Below are positions 19,784 to 29,025 of a DNA stretch of 64,000 bases, one piece after another; the stretch's first letter is position 1, and the number at the start of each line of letters is the position of its first letter. This DNA comes from Chelativorans petroleitrophicus (lineage in GTDB: Bacteria > Pseudomonadota > Alphaproteobacteria > Rhizobiales > Rhizobiaceae): NCBI RefSeq assembly GCF_025398195.1, contig NZ_JAODNV010000006.1:1-64000 (forward strand), written 5' to 3'. Under the pieces are notes generated by a model. It worked only from the letters and a program-made list of their open reading frames with translations. It was not told the DNA's origin and did no database searches. The translations under genes and the position numbers were made by a program.

Positions 19784-20118
19784 TGCTCCTCACCCCCGCA
19801 ATACGCTCCCAGCTCCGGCGCAATGCAGACCTGTCCGTGCGTCGTGATCGAGACCACTGTCCCGTGGTGAAGCTCTTCACGCCCGATGCCCAGGCGACAT
19901 GGCTCTTCACCGAGCTCGCTGCCGACGGGGATACCCTGTTCGGCCTCTGCGACCTTGGCCTCGGCTGCCCAGAGCTCGGGTATGCCAGCCTCGCTGAAAT
20001 CCAGTCCCTGCGCGTCCCACTCGGGCTCTTGGTCGAGCGCGACCGCCATTTCCGGGCCGACAAGCGCCTGTCGGCCTACGCCGAGGAGGCGCGCCGTCAC
20101 GGCAGGATCGTCGCCTAG
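19783..20118 (+). CDS. DUF2958 domain protein
   Basis: A 111-residue protein matching the DUF2958 pattern throughout: VKLFTPDAQATWLFTEL, DTLFGLCDLGLGCPELGY, then SLAEIQSLRVPLGLLVERDRHF. DUF2958 genes are common on plasmids and integrative elements of proteobacteria, often near antirestriction genes; the function is unknown. The start overlaps the upstream stop. The similarity is strong over the full length. Confidence 0.88.
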   Translation: MLLTPAIRSQLRRNADLSVRRDRDHCPVVKLFTPDAQATWLFTELAADGDTLFGLCDLGLGCPELGYASLAEIQSLRVPLGLLVERDRHFRADKRLSAYAEEARRHGRIVA

Positions 20119-20236
20119 TGCGGCGTTCCTGCGTCTGACGAGCCGCGCTAGATAGAGCCTGTCACCACTGGCGCAGCCACGGCAGCACGTTGTGAATAAC
20201 ACCTGCCGGAACGGAACATATGAAGAACATTTTAAT

Positions 20237-20268
20237 TGTCCCTTAGGACACTTTCTGACATGGTGTCA
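20237..20268 (+). promoter_or_regulatory. Candidate operator palindromes before the Dcm-like gene
   Basis: Two short dyads stand next to each other: TGTCC(CTTA)GGACA (20237-20250) and TGACA(TGG)TGTCA (20256-20268). The Dcm-like protein has an N-terminal HTH, and methyltransferases of the M.SsoII/M.EcoRII type are known to repress their own promoters through this part. Half-sites GGACA/TGTCC resemble those reported for M.SsoII, but spacing and orientation differ, so the role is inferred. Confidence 0.45.
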
Positions 20269-21579
20269 AAAATTGACCCAGCAAGTGATTCGGGGGTAGA
20301 GGGCATGCGTATACGGAAACAGACAGAATTCTCCACGCTTCGGCAGCAGGCTGGCCTGACGATTGAGCAGGCGGCGGAGCTTCTGGCGGTTTCCTGTCGG
20401 ACCGCATATCGATATGAGGAAGGAGGGCGCGTCCCGAGGCTGGCTCTCCGGACGCTTCGGGAACATGCGATCAGGACGGCTGCGTCGTCTCAGGTATCGG
20501 ATTCATCCTGGTTTCGATTCATTGACCTCTTCGCTGGGATCGGTGGGCTTCGTCTTGGCTTTGAAGCGATCGGGGGGCGATGTGTGTTCACCTCCGAATG
20601 GGATCCAAGTGCCCGCAAGACCTACGCCCTGAATTTTAAGGAGGCTGAACACGACATCGGCGGCGACATACGGGAGTATTCTGAAAATCCCGACAAGGTG
20701 CCCGAACATGACGTGCTGCTGGCAGGCTTTCCATGCCAGGCATTTTCCATAGCTGGCGTTTCCAAGAAAAACTCCCTCAACAGACCGCATGGCTTCCTGT
20801 GCGACACCCAAGGCACGCTTTTCTTCGATGCGGCCAAGATCATCGCCCATCATCGGCCGGCCGTGTTCATGCTTGAGAACGTCAAGAACTTAGAGCGTCA
20901 CAATGGCGGCCAGACGTTCGGAACAATCATGAACGTCCTCCGGAACGAACTCGGCTACCACGTGCAGCATCGCATCATCAGCTCCGAGCCGTGGGTGCCG
21001 CAGAAGCGTGAACGCATCTTCATCGTCGGCTTCCGCGAACCGACTAAATTCGATTTCAGGTCCCTTGAACTGCCTGATGCCGCGAGCGGACCGAAATTGA
21101 AGGACATCCTTCAGCCTCATGACGAGGTTGATCCGAAATACACGCTGACGCCGCGCCTGTGGCAGTACCTTCAGGATTACAAAGCCAAGCACCAGGCGAA
21201 GGGGAACGGTTTCGGCTACAGCGTATTCGGGCCGGATGACGTGGCGCGCACGCTGTCGGCCAGGTATTACAAGGACGGGTCGGAAGTCCTCATCGAGCAG
21301 CCGGGAAAGCGGCCGCGGCGCCTTACGCCGCTCGAATGCGCGCGCCTCATGGGATTTGACCGGGGAGAACGTCGCTGGCGGATCGAGGTCTCTGACACCC
21401 AGGCGTACCGCCAGTTTGGCAATGCCGTGGTGGTTCCCGTGGTTGAGTTCGTAGCCAAGGCCCTTGAGCCCCATATCCGTGCGGCGGTGGGGAATGGCAG
21501 CCGTGTGTCCGTGAAAGACCGGATCGTGCCGGTCATCACCAGGCCTGTTCCAGAATCGAAGACGGCGGCATATGCCTGA
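20260..21579 (+). CDS. DNA (cytosine-5-)-methyltransferase, Dcm/M.EcoRII type with N-terminal HTH
   Basis: C5-methyltransferase of 439 residues. Motifs are FAGIGG (91-96), the catalytic GFPCQ with Cys159, [16 protein letters not shown] and a C-terminal [14 protein letters not shown]. The target-recognition stretch ([27 protein letters not shown]) is close to E. coli Dcm and M.EcoRII, so the product is probably C5-methyl-CCWGG. An Xre-like HTH (about 26-56) precedes the core and may autoregulate. The start could be ATG 20260 or ATG 20305; the operator-like palindromes at 20237-20268 are better placed for the later one. It overlaps vsr by 8 bases. Confidence 0.92.
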   Translation: MVSKIDPASDSGVEGMRIRKQTEFSTLRQQAGLTIEQAAELLAVSCRTAYRYEEGGRVPRLALRTLREHAIRTAASSQVSDSSWFRFIDLFAGIGGLRLGFEAIGGRCVFTSEWDPSARKTYALNFKEAEHDIGGDIREYSENPDKVPEHDVLLAGFPCQAFSIAGVSKKNSLNRPHGFLCDTQGTLFFDAAKIIAHHRPAVFMLENVKNLERHNGGQTFGTIMNVLRNELGYHVQHRIISSEPWVPQKRERIFIVGFREPTKFDFRSLELPDAASGPKLKDILQPHDEVDPKYTLTPRLWQYLQDYKAKHQAKGNGFGYSVFGPDDVARTLSARYYKDGSEVLIEQPGKRPRRLTPLECARLMGFDRGERRWRIEVSDTQAYRQFGNAVVVPVVEFVAKALEPHIRAAVGNGSRVSVKDRIVPVITRPVPESKTAAYA

Positions 21580-22027
21580 TATCGTTTCCCCCGAGGTCCG
21601 CAGCCAGATCATGGCTCGGATTCGGGGAGCCAACACGAAACCTGAGATGATCCTGCGCAGGGGTCTTCATGCGCTCGGTTTCCGTTTCAGGCTCCATAGC
21701 CGTCATCTGCCGGGCAGGCCGGACATCGTCTTCCCCCGCTTCCGGGCCGTGCTTTTCGTGCACGGCTGTTTCTGGCACGGACACGACTGCCATCTCCACA
21801 GGCTGCCCACCACCCGACAGGATTTCTGGGCTGCTAAGATCGAGGCCAACCGATGCCGAGATGCGCGCGTTTCGGAAGCGATCGGGGCATTGGGTTGGCG
21901 GCAGGGCATCGTGTGGGAATGCAGCATGAGGGGCAGGAGTCGCCTTGACCTTGAGGATATCATCGTGCGGTGTGCCGCATGGCTGCGTTCCGACATCCCG
22001 CACTTGGAGATACGGGGGAGGGAATGA
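21572..22027 (+). CDS. vsr: Very short patch repair endonuclease Vsr
   Basis: A 151-residue nicking endonuclease that starts repair of T:G mismatches made by deamination of 5-methylcytosine at Dcm-type sites. Family landmarks: [16 protein letters not shown] near residue 11, GRPDIVFP near 49 with the metal-binding Asp, and [12 protein letters not shown] near 61. The gene overlaps the methyltransferase by 8 bases and the nuclease gene by ATGA, giving a tight three-gene operon. The association with a Dcm-type enzyme is the standard context. Confidence 0.95.
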   Translation: MPDIVSPEVRSQIMARIRGANTKPEMILRRGLHALGFRFRLHSRHLPGRPDIVFPRFRAVLFVHGCFWHGHDCHLHRLPTTRQDFWAAKIEANRCRDARVSEAIGALGWRQGIVWECSMRGRSRLDLEDIIVRCAAWLRSDIPHLEIRGRE

Positions 22028-23274
22028 CCATAAGGAGGGGGCTGCTTTCGAATCATTTCAGGGGCGTGGCCGTGAAGCGCCTCGCCGCTGTTGATGCCAA
22101 TCCTGAATCCTCCAACCAGCACGAGGTTACGGGGTCCGAGCCTCTTGTCAGGATTCTCGGCAGGGACGATCGGAAGTTCCCTCGCGGCGGCGAGGACAAC
22201 CGCTTCCCTGCTACGTACATCTGGATCGCCGGGGAGCAGGAAGCCCTGTCGGAAGAGGGGTGGCTGTCCTGGTACGACGCGCGTCGGAACGACCCCAAGC
22301 GGAGCGCGGAATGGCGTCTCTATTATCAGGGGAATGCGGTGACCTCCATGATGAAGGCGGGGGACGTGCTATTTCTCGCGCGAAAGCCCGACGATCATCT
22401 CCTGTTCATCGTCACCCCTGATGACGGAACGATCCGCAACCAGCTCATATGGCTCTTTGGACTGGACGGGCAGATCGGCTTCAGGTTCGAGTCGCAGGAG
22501 ATCGGCAGTGACAACGACGCGGAACTCGACTTCGCGGCCAGGTACATCCTGGACGAACTCGGGATCGAGCCTGAGGAGCCGGAGGCCGATAGGCTCGACA
22601 GCCTCATCGAGAAATTCGGACTGACGTTTCCTTCGACAAGCGTACTGTCGGGTCTGGCCCGCATGTCCCTTCCGGACGTGAACGCGAGGGACGACCCGGA
22701 CGAGGCCCTGGTGCTCTGGATGGAGCGCGAGGAGCAGCTTTTTCGCCGCCTGGAACGCCGCATCGTGGCGGAGAGGATCAGGGAAGGATTCGCCACTGCG
22801 GAAGAGGTGGATGTTGATGGTTTTCTCTCGTTCTCCCTCAGTGTGCAGAACCGCCGGAAATCGCGAGCGGGGGCGGCGCTGGAGAACCACCTGGCCGCCG
22901 TTTTTGACACCTTTGGAATCAGGTACGCGCGGGGTGCCGAGACGGAGAACCGCAACAGGCCGGATTTCCTGTTCCCCGGCCAGGCCGAATACCGCGATAT
23001 CACGTTCCCCGCCGCCCGGCTGACCATGCTAGGGGCGAAATCGACCCTGAAGGACCGCTGGCGGCAGGTGCTGTCGGAGGCTGCACGGATCGAGCATAAG
23101 CACCTGCTTACCCTTGAGCCAGGCATCTCCGAGAACCAGACCGACGAGATGCGCGCGAAACTGCTACAGCTTGTCGTGCCGAGAAGGCTGCATCAGACCT
23201 ACAGGCTGTCCCAGCAGGCATGGCTGATGGACGTCTCCGGATTTCTAGCTCTAGTTGCCGATCGACAGGCCTGA
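22024..23274 (+). CDS. EcoRII-like type II restriction endonuclease
   Basis: A 416-residue protein with a clear EcoRII C-terminal catalytic domain (about 277-390): NRRKSRAG at 277, RPDFLF at 312, a Tyr323-Lys339 pair 16 residues apart as Tyr308-Lys324 are in EcoRII, then KDRWRQVLSEA and QLVVPRRLH. The N-terminal part (about 10-140, with SNQHE near 30) resembles an EcoRII-N-type effector pseudobarrel and may bind a second recognition site. With the CCWGG-type methyltransferase it should cut CCWGG. ATG 22024 overlaps the vsr stop; an upstream in-frame ATG lies inside vsr. Confidence 0.9.
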   Translation: MTIRRGLLSNHFRGVAVKRLAAVDANPESSNQHEVTGSEPLVRILGRDDRKFPRGGEDNRFPATYIWIAGEQEALSEEGWLSWYDARRNDPKRSAEWRLYYQGNAVTSMMKAGDVLFLARKPDDHLLFIVTPDDGTIRNQLIWLFGLDGQIGFRFESQEIGSDNDAELDFAARYILDELGIEPEEPEADRLDSLIEKFGLTFPSTSVLSGLARMSLPDVNARDDPDEALVLWMEREEQLFRRLERRIVAERIREGFATAEEVDVDGFLSFSLSVQNRRKSRAGAALENHLAAVFDTFGIRYARGAETENRNRPDFLFPGQAEYRDITFPAARLTMLGAKSTLKDRWRQVLSEAARIEHKHLLTLEPGISENQTDEMRAKLLQLVVPRRLHQTYRLSQQAWLMDVSGFLALVADRQA

Positions 23275-23313
23275 CGAATCATTTCAAGCTTCCCTTTGGG
23301 AAAGGGGGAAGCC

Positions 23314-24249
23314 ATGCACGAGTTCGATCGGCCATTCTTCAAGATGCTTTCACACAACGACACTGCCGCTGCCAAGGGGCATCAGGGCGGGATCGTGATT
23401 CCGAAGCGGCTCGGAGAGTTCTTCCCGTCGCTTCCGATACCGTCAGCGGCGAACCCCGCGCCTGACATCCGCCTGAAAGCCGTTCTGTTCTTGGAAAACG
23501 AGCAGGTCGGTCTCGTCAGCACACGTTACCAGTATCAGTCATGGGGAGGCACACGGCTTGAGCGGCGTCTCACCGACGGGCTCTCGGCGATCCGGAAGAA
23601 CGCGAAAAAGGATGACTTCCTTGTGATGGAGCGCAGCCTGTCGGACCCGTTCCTTTACAGGCTGAGGCTGCACCGTGCCGGATCAGCCGATTTTGCCCGG
23701 TTGGTCGCCGCTGCGGGAACGCGAAGATGGGGGCCAGTAGATGAGAACGATCCGCCCGTGTCGGAAAAGACCGTTAATGCGTTTGCGGAAGCGCAGGAAG
23801 CCCGACAGAACGCTCCATTTCAGCTTTTTGAAGACGATCCCGAGTTCCACGAGGCTCGCATGAGGCGGATTGCACGTGCGAAAGCATTCAGCAGCAAGGT
23901 GCTGCCGCTGTATGGGTTCAGGTGCGCCATTTGCGGAAACGGACTCGTGGGGGATGGCACATGGGAAGTAGAAGCGGCCCACATCGTCCCTCGAGGGTAT
24001 AAGGGCGTGGATGACGCGCGCAACGGGCTTGCCTTATGCCGGTCCCATCATTGGGCATTCGACCGAGGCCTGTTTGGCATTGGGGCAGATGGAAAGGTCG
24101 TCGTCAGTCCGGATGCCGCCGCCAAGAGTCAGAACGGGCATTTGGTTCCGTTCAGCGGCAAGCCCATTCGTGACCCCTCAAATCCAGCCATGCGGCCGCA
24201 CCCGGACGCTCTTGCCTGGCATCTCAAGCATGTTGTGGGCTTGGATTAG
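23314..24249 (+). CDS. HNH endonuclease with an EcoRII-N-like domain
   Basis: A 311-residue protein. The N-terminal domain (about 8-140) carries NDTAAAKGHQGGIVIP, very like the NDTGATGGHQ segment of the EcoRII effector-binding domain. The C-terminal HNH domain has CAICG (204-208), EAAHIVP with His223, NGLALC with Asn237 and Cys242, and a following SHHWAFDRG. Start ATG 23314 follows an AAGGGGGAA ribosome binding site; an in-frame ATG at 23296 lies upstream. It is 39 bases after the EcoRII-like gene on the same strand. It may be a second effector for the same recognition site or a partner nuclease; function is inferred. Confidence 0.82.
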   Translation: MHEFDRPFFKMLSHNDTAAAKGHQGGIVIPKRLGEFFPSLPIPSAANPAPDIRLKAVLFLENEQVGLVSTRYQYQSWGGTRLERRLTDGLSAIRKNAKKDDFLVMERSLSDPFLYRLRLHRAGSADFARLVAAAGTRRWGPVDENDPPVSEKTVNAFAEAQEARQNAPFQLFEDDPEFHEARMRRIARAKAFSSKVLPLYGFRCAICGNGLVGDGTWEVEAAHIVPRGYKGVDDARNGLALCRSHHWAFDRGLFGIGADGKVVVSPDAAAKSQNGHLVPFSGKPIRDPSNPAMRPHPDALAWHLKHVVGLD

Positions 24250-24821
24250 CGTTGGGGCACAGCGAGGAAGAACAATTGCCCGCCTGCCGTTTTCAATGGT
24301 CCGCTCACCGGGCACGCACGGTACCGACCTCTGCCGTGCCGGCGGCGCTATGCTAGGTCTCCTGCGGGCGCGCGGACGGTCGGAACTGCCGCCTCCCTGT
24401 GGCCTTCGGCCAGCCGCCCTTGCGGGCCGTTAACCGGGTTCGCGGTTGCGAATTTGCTCCGCCGCCCGTCTGGCATTTTGTTCCTTCACGGACATCCGGG
24501 CGGCTCTGCCTTATGCGCTGCAATCTTCACTGTGGCGGCGGGCAGGCAGGGCTCTGCAGCGACGTGAATCCAGGGCAGGGGTTGACACTCCAGCGGGCCG
24601 CGTATGCTCGGGACAAGGCAGGCCAACAGGCCTGCCCGCAGCCGCGCAGCGGCGACCCGAGCGGCCCGGCTGGCTGTCACCGAGCCCCGGGGCCCCATGT
24701 CTATGCGGGAGGAGCGGTGCGCGCAGCGCGCGAGGGCGGGGCGCGTGACCCGCCCGAGAGCTCCGGAGCATCGACATGGGGAAGGGTGAGGGGAACCCCT
24801 GCCGGATCAGCCTTGCGGAAT
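24250..24821. other. Non-coding region with hairpins and a possible promoter
   Basis: About 570 bases between the convergent HNH gene and second methyltransferase with no believable protein. A consensus -35 (TTGACA, 24582-24587) and TATGCT 15 bases on (24603-24608) precede a perfect 8-bp hairpin (GGCAGGCC-AACA-GGCCTGCC, starting near 24618). More GC-rich dyads follow up to about 24770. A structured untranslated RNA is possible but not shown. Confidence 0.4.
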
Positions 24822-26171
24822 CTATGCCGCGAGTGTCGCGGCAGCCCCCGCCGGTGACTTCCCGCTCCGTCGCCCCTTCGGTTCATCCTTCCATTCCCGG
24901 TAAAGCCGCAGCGCGGCCCGCAGGTCGGAACGGGTCCCTGGCGGAAGGCTGGCGAATCCATCGGCGGCCTCCAGTGCGGCGAGCTCCGCCACCGGGTCGG
25001 CGAAGGTCCTGCCGCCGAGCAGACGTCTCGCGCGGTTCACCCGGCTCTTGGCATTCCGCGCTGCCGCGCTTGAGAAGCCTCGCCGCTGTCGCAGCCACTG
25101 TCCGAAGCGGCCCTGGATTTCCGGGATCGTCTCCCCGGCCTCGCGCGCGAGGATGACCCGGCCGATCGTCTCCGCCAGCGGTGCCGGAACGGCATTCGCT
25201 ATCATCTGGTCGATGTCCCGGGATGTTGAGCCTTCCCACCGCCAGCCGACGGGAAACCCCTGAATTCTTGCAACCTGATCCTGCGTCAGCACTGCGGCCT
25301 GTTGTGCGGGCATGGGGTCTTCCGGATGCGGGCTCGCCAGATACTTCGGCCGTGGCCGCTCCCGCGTCGTGCGGATGACCGCAGGCGCGGGCTCGTCGAG
25401 CGTCCGGACACCGCGGCCCTCGTAATATGGCCGCGTGAAGAACGCGCCGGCCTCGATAAGCGCCGCATCTGCCGGGTGCGGCTGGTAGGCCGCGGGCATT
25501 GGCCGTCGCGAGCTTCCTCGCATCGTCGGGGCGGGTTCATCCGTGCTCCACACCCCGCGCTTTCCCGGGTGCCGAGGATGCACATAGAAGGCGTCACCGA
25601 GGGCATCGCCGAGCATGTCCCGCACCGTCATCGGCCTATCCGACCTTGCAGCGACGAGAACGGACTCAAGGAACCCGTCCTGCTCCCCGAGCCGGCCGAT
25701 GACGAACAGCCGCTTGCGTGCCTGCGGAACGCCGTAGAAAGCGGCATTCAGCTTGCTCTCCGTCAGCCCGTAGCCTGCCTTCACAAGCATCGCGCGGGCA
25801 TCCGCCCATGCCGTCGATTTCGCTGCCTGCGGCACGTTTTCCATAAGGAACCAGCGGGGGCGGGCGATGCAGACGAGCATGGCGAAAGCACGGGTCAGCG
25901 CCGCCCGCTCGCCTTCCACCCGCCGGCCGGCCGCGGAAAAGTCCTGGCATGGAGGGCCGCCGCAGATGATGTCTGGAGCAAGCGCGGCGATCATCGGGCC
26001 GACGCGGAAGATGTCCTTGAGGTCGTGCTGCCAGACGTGCGGACCGACATTGCGGCGGTAGATCTCCACCGCCGGCTCCCACGAATCATATGCCTGAACG
26101 ATTTCGAATCCCGCCCGCTTCAGGCCGAGCGACATGCCGCCCGCACCCGCAAAAAGATCAACCGCCCGCAC
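24822..26171 (-). CDS. Second DNA (cytosine-5-)-methyltransferase
   Basis: A 449-residue C5-methyltransferase: FAGAGGMSLG (7-16), catalytic GGPPCQDFS with Cys75, MENVPQ near 110, then QARKRLFVIGR and a PTMRGSSRR-like target-recognition part. The C-terminal region (about 330-449) is an extra, basic, helical extension. Sequence motifs differ from the Dcm-like enzyme, so the target is probably different and unknown. No restriction gene accompanies it, so it is an orphan, perhaps self-protective against host nucleases. It reads toward the RM cassette. The minus-strand start is the ATG at 26171. Confidence 0.88.
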   Translation of the reverse strand: MRAVDLFAGAGGMSLGLKRAGFEIVQAYDSWEPAVEIYRRNVGPHVWQHDLKDIFRVGPMIAALAPDIICGGPPCQDFSAAGRRVEGERAALTRAFAMLVCIARPRWFLMENVPQAAKSTAWADARAMLVKAGYGLTESKLNAAFYGVPQARKRLFVIGRLGEQDGFLESVLVAARSDRPMTVRDMLGDALGDAFYVHPRHPGKRGVWSTDEPAPTMRGSSRRPMPAAYQPHPADAALIEAGAFFTRPYYEGRGVRTLDEPAPAVIRTTRERPRPKYLASPHPEDPMPAQQAAVLTQDQVARIQGFPVGWRWEGSTSRDIDQMIANAVPAPLAETIGRVILAREAGETIPEIQGRFGQWLRQRRGFSSAAARNAKSRVNRARRLLGGRTFADPVAELAALEAADGFASLPPGTRSDLRAALRLYREWKDEPKGRRSGKSPAGAAATLAA

Positions 26172-26213
26172 CCTGAAACCCCTAAATTAAATGCCCTTTC
26201 TTGAATCCGCCTG

Positions 26214-26235
26214 CGTAACTGAAGAGTCAGTTACG
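26214..26235. repeat. Dyad repeat copy 1 (CGTAACTGA-AGAG-TCAGTTACG)
   Basis: A perfect 9-bp inverted repeat with a 4-base loop, 43 bases upstream of the minus-strand methyltransferase start. Related dyads occur at 32841-32890 and 38733-38758 in the same element. Position before a gene start suggests an operator here, while the other two copies are at gene ends. The rest of 26172-26518 holds no gene. Confidence 0.65.
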
Positions 26236-26518
26236 GAATCGTTCCTCCAGGAAGGGCAAAAAATCAAGTTCACGCCGGGAGCGGCGAGGGGTCGCAACGG
26301 AAGCGGCCAGGCGGGGAATGCCTCGATTTTCCCGCGGTCTTATACCCGCGGCGACCTGAGAATCGCGCTGTATGGCCGTTTATGTGCGAAATTTTATTAC
26401 GCGAACCCCGAAATCGGCCCGATTCCACCCACTTGGTGGCAGGCAAGCCTTTCCCGTTCTCTCCTTCGGAGAGCGGCATTTCGGCTCGATCTTGAGGGTC
26501 AACGGGAGGTTCCCGTCG

Positions 26519-28921
26519 TCATCCCGGCGGCCCCTCATCCCCATGGAGCGGGCCGGCAGGCCCGTTCCTTGGGTCGGATGGACTATCTGAAAGGTAGTCC
26601 ATCCGGTCGTTATCCATTGTCCTCGGAGTGCAGCGGGCATCATTCGCCTGCAGGCGCTTCTTCGCCCATTCCAGAGACTCGGACTCCTTCACCATCGCCT
26701 TGGCGGTTTCCGTGTCCACGATGAGCCATGAGTAGTCCGTCTTCGGGAGGATTCCCCCAGAGTAGTCGAATCCGGCTATCGTCCCGTCAGGGCGTTTCGA
26801 GAACCCGAACCCTGCCGCCTTCATTGCCTGTTTCACATGCCTCGCCCGCAGCCGCCCGGACTTCGGAGCCTCCACTGTCACACCCAGCTTTTCGGCGAGG
26901 GGCAGGAGGTCCCCAACCGTCTCGCGCCCGGTGAGCCTGAAACGCTCCACCGCGCCCACGGTGCCGATGAAGGCGCTGCGCGTTTCTCCGTAGACGGTCT
27001 CGCGCGGTTCCCGTAGCGGCATTGGGGGGAGCGGGTCTTTCACATCCCACTCCTGAATCTCTCCGTGCAGCCACTCCAACTCGACCGGGTCGAGGTCGGC
27101 ATCTGGCCACATGCCGAGCGCGATCGCGGCATGCCAGGCCTCGCACGCAGCCGCTTCCGATGCCTCCCGCGCGGCATCCAGTTCGGCTTGCCTGTCGTCG
27201 TCGCCCTCCGGGGATCTCCCCGCCGCCTCGCGTGCCGCAACGGCTGCGTCGGCATACTCCCTGACGAGCCGCATGTGCCGCATCGCGAGGGCCATGCGCG
27301 CGTCGTCAGGCTCGTAGTCGCTACGCTGGGCATTCGCCCACAGCGTCCGCCATATCTCGACGGGGGACCGGTGCGTGTCCAGCCCGAGCCAGGTGTGCCC
27401 TCGGACGCGGCGCAGCCGCTTCCAGGCTTCGAAACGCTCCTGTTCGTTGCAGCTGGCCGCCGTGCGGCCGCTGTCCGACGCTCCGCTTTCGGTATCCGTT
27501 TCCTGCCGCGTGGAGTAGCGTGCCGCATAGCGCGCCACGGTTTCGGCTGTCTCCGCCTGTCCGTTTCTCCCATGGCGCGGCGCATATTCCGGGTTCTCGT
27601 CCCCGATCACATATGCCGCACAGCCCCGGTCAGGGCCATCTTCGTCGCCTTTCCTCGTTCCGAACTCCCGTCGGAAGGCGTCGCAGATCGCTCGCGCGTC
27701 CGCAATGTCCGGCACGGCGATGAGGATGTGCCTGTGCGGCGTGCCGCTCTGCTGCGGCTGCGCGTTCCAGAAGCCGGACGGCCGGATTCCGCGCTCGCGC
27801 AGCATGCACATCACGCGGTGGAAGTCCGCCTGTATCGCGGCCAGCGCTTCGAGCGGCCCGAGATCAGGGTCCCACTCTGTCGCCCGGCTTCCTTCGTTCG
27901 TGGAGTGGGGGACGTACTCGCCGGGCAGGGTGATCGTGATCCAGCACACGTGCCAGTTGAGCATACGCCAGCGGTAGAGCATCATGTCAATCAGCGTCCG
28001 GCGCTCCGCCGCCTTTGCCGCCCGCGCCCGCCTGTCCACTTCCAGCATTGGAATCCGGATGCCTGGATCATCCTCGCGGACCAGCCACAGGTCGCCCAGG
28101 ATTTGCTCCGTCCGCTGCCTGTGCTGCCGATGCAGTAGCAGGCTGTAGTCCGACACGTACAGCGGCCGTCTTGGCGCCTTCCACCCGCCGACGGCACCAA
28201 GCGCGGCCTCGACATAGAGCAGCGCGTCCGACTGCGCCCGCCGCGCCCGCTTCCGCTGGATTTTCTCATCCCGGCCGCGCCTGTGCTCTGGCTCCTGATT
28301 AATGGGATTTCCGTCCATGTCTTTCGACGGGAACCGCTTAGCATACTCCCGGGCTCTCTCCTCCGCCCATGCCGCAAGCCCTTCGGGCGAAAGCCCCAGG
28401 ATCGCCAGCCCCTCCCAGCCGGCCTTCTTCAGAATCCACTCCTCCCGCTCCCGCCGGCGGGGCGCGGGCATCCGCTCCAGGTACGGCCGCAATTCCGGCG
28501 GCAGGAAATCCGCGACCCGCGACGGATCGCGCTCTTCCTCTGGGATCGCCGGAGGAACGAACTCCTGCGGCCCGATCGCCAGGCCGCGCTTCGGTTTATG
28601 CCGCTCCCACTCCTGCCAGCCCTGTTCCTCTCGGTCGAGGTCCGCCATGTCGGCGGCAAGGATCGCCTCCGGGTCCAGCGTCTCGCCGCTCCTGCCCGGC
28701 GTCGAATCCCTCCCGCTGCCGATCCTGCCGGCGGCGACGCACTCCAGGAAGACCTCGCGCGCCAAGCCGTGGCCGAGGTAGCCGCCGCTTGTGAGGGCGG
28801 CCGGGGAGATGCGCAAGGTATCCGAAAGCCGTCGCGAATACCGGGCTCTGTCAACAAATTTGGTTCGAGGGGTGAGGCGGTGCTGCTGGTTGGCTGGGGC
28901 GTGTCCCAGCCGGGGGGTCAC
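26519..28921 (-). CDS. HUH-type replication initiator, phage GPA-like (800 aa)
   Basis: Large protein resembling replication gene A (GPA) proteins of P2-like phages and some plasmids. An HUH metal motif is in GTPHRHILIAV (His396-x-His398), with WITITLPGEY upstream near 328, and a paired-tyrosine motif YAARY (Tyr465 and Tyr469) is downstream. GPA enzymes nick a double-strand origin and initiate rolling-circle replication. An N-terminal basic helical part and a C-terminal acidic linker flank the nuclease. It reads toward the methyltransferase and likely replicates the excised circle. The N-terminal start is not certain; ATG 28921 is taken as the longest. Confidence 0.82.
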   Translation of the reverse strand: MTPRLGHAPANQQHRLTPRTKFVDRARYSRRLSDTLRISPAALTSGGYLGHGLAREVFLECVAAGRIGSGRDSTPGRSGETLDPEAILAADMADLDREEQGWQEWERHKPKRGLAIGPQEFVPPAIPEEERDPSRVADFLPPELRPYLERMPAPRRREREEWILKKAGWEGLAILGLSPEGLAAWAEERAREYAKRFPSKDMDGNPINQEPEHRRGRDEKIQRKRARRAQSDALLYVEAALGAVGGWKAPRRPLYVSDYSLLLHRQHRQRTEQILGDLWLVREDDPGIRIPMLEVDRRARAAKAAERRTLIDMMLYRWRMLNWHVCWITITLPGEYVPHSTNEGSRATEWDPDLGPLEALAAIQADFHRVMCMLRERGIRPSGFWNAQPQQSGTPHRHILIAVPDIADARAICDAFRREFGTRKGDEDGPDRGCAAYVIGDENPEYAPRHGRNGQAETAETVARYAARYSTRQETDTESGASDSGRTAASCNEQERFEAWKRLRRVRGHTWLGLDTHRSPVEIWRTLWANAQRSDYEPDDARMALAMRHMRLVREYADAAVAAREAAGRSPEGDDDRQAELDAAREASEAAACEAWHAAIALGMWPDADLDPVELEWLHGEIQEWDVKDPLPPMPLREPRETVYGETRSAFIGTVGAVERFRLTGRETVGDLLPLAEKLGVTVEAPKSGRLRARHVKQAMKAAGFGFSKRPDGTIAGFDYSGGILPKTDYSWLIVDTETAKAMVKESESLEWAKKRLQANDARCTPRTMDNDRMDYLSDSPSDPRNGPAGPLHGDEGPPG

Positions 28922-28981
28922 CCGCTACGGCCGGGCGTCTTTACAGATGCTGAAAGGTGGTCGATCATCATCTTGCCTCTG

Positions 28982-29025
28982 AAACGCCGCCGAGGGTGCC
29001 AGCCCGCTGACGCGGCGTTTTCTTC
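28982..29025 (+). terminator. Hairpin with T-tract upstream of rep
   Basis: AAACGCCGC (28982-28990) pairs with GCGGCGTTT (29012-29020), followed by TCTTCT. The orientation is for plus-strand transcripts, yet no plus-strand gene lies upstream, while rep starts on the minus strand 60 bases away. It could end a short RNA antisense to the rep leader, or act as part of the rep leader itself. The stem is good; the role is open. Confidence 0.5.
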
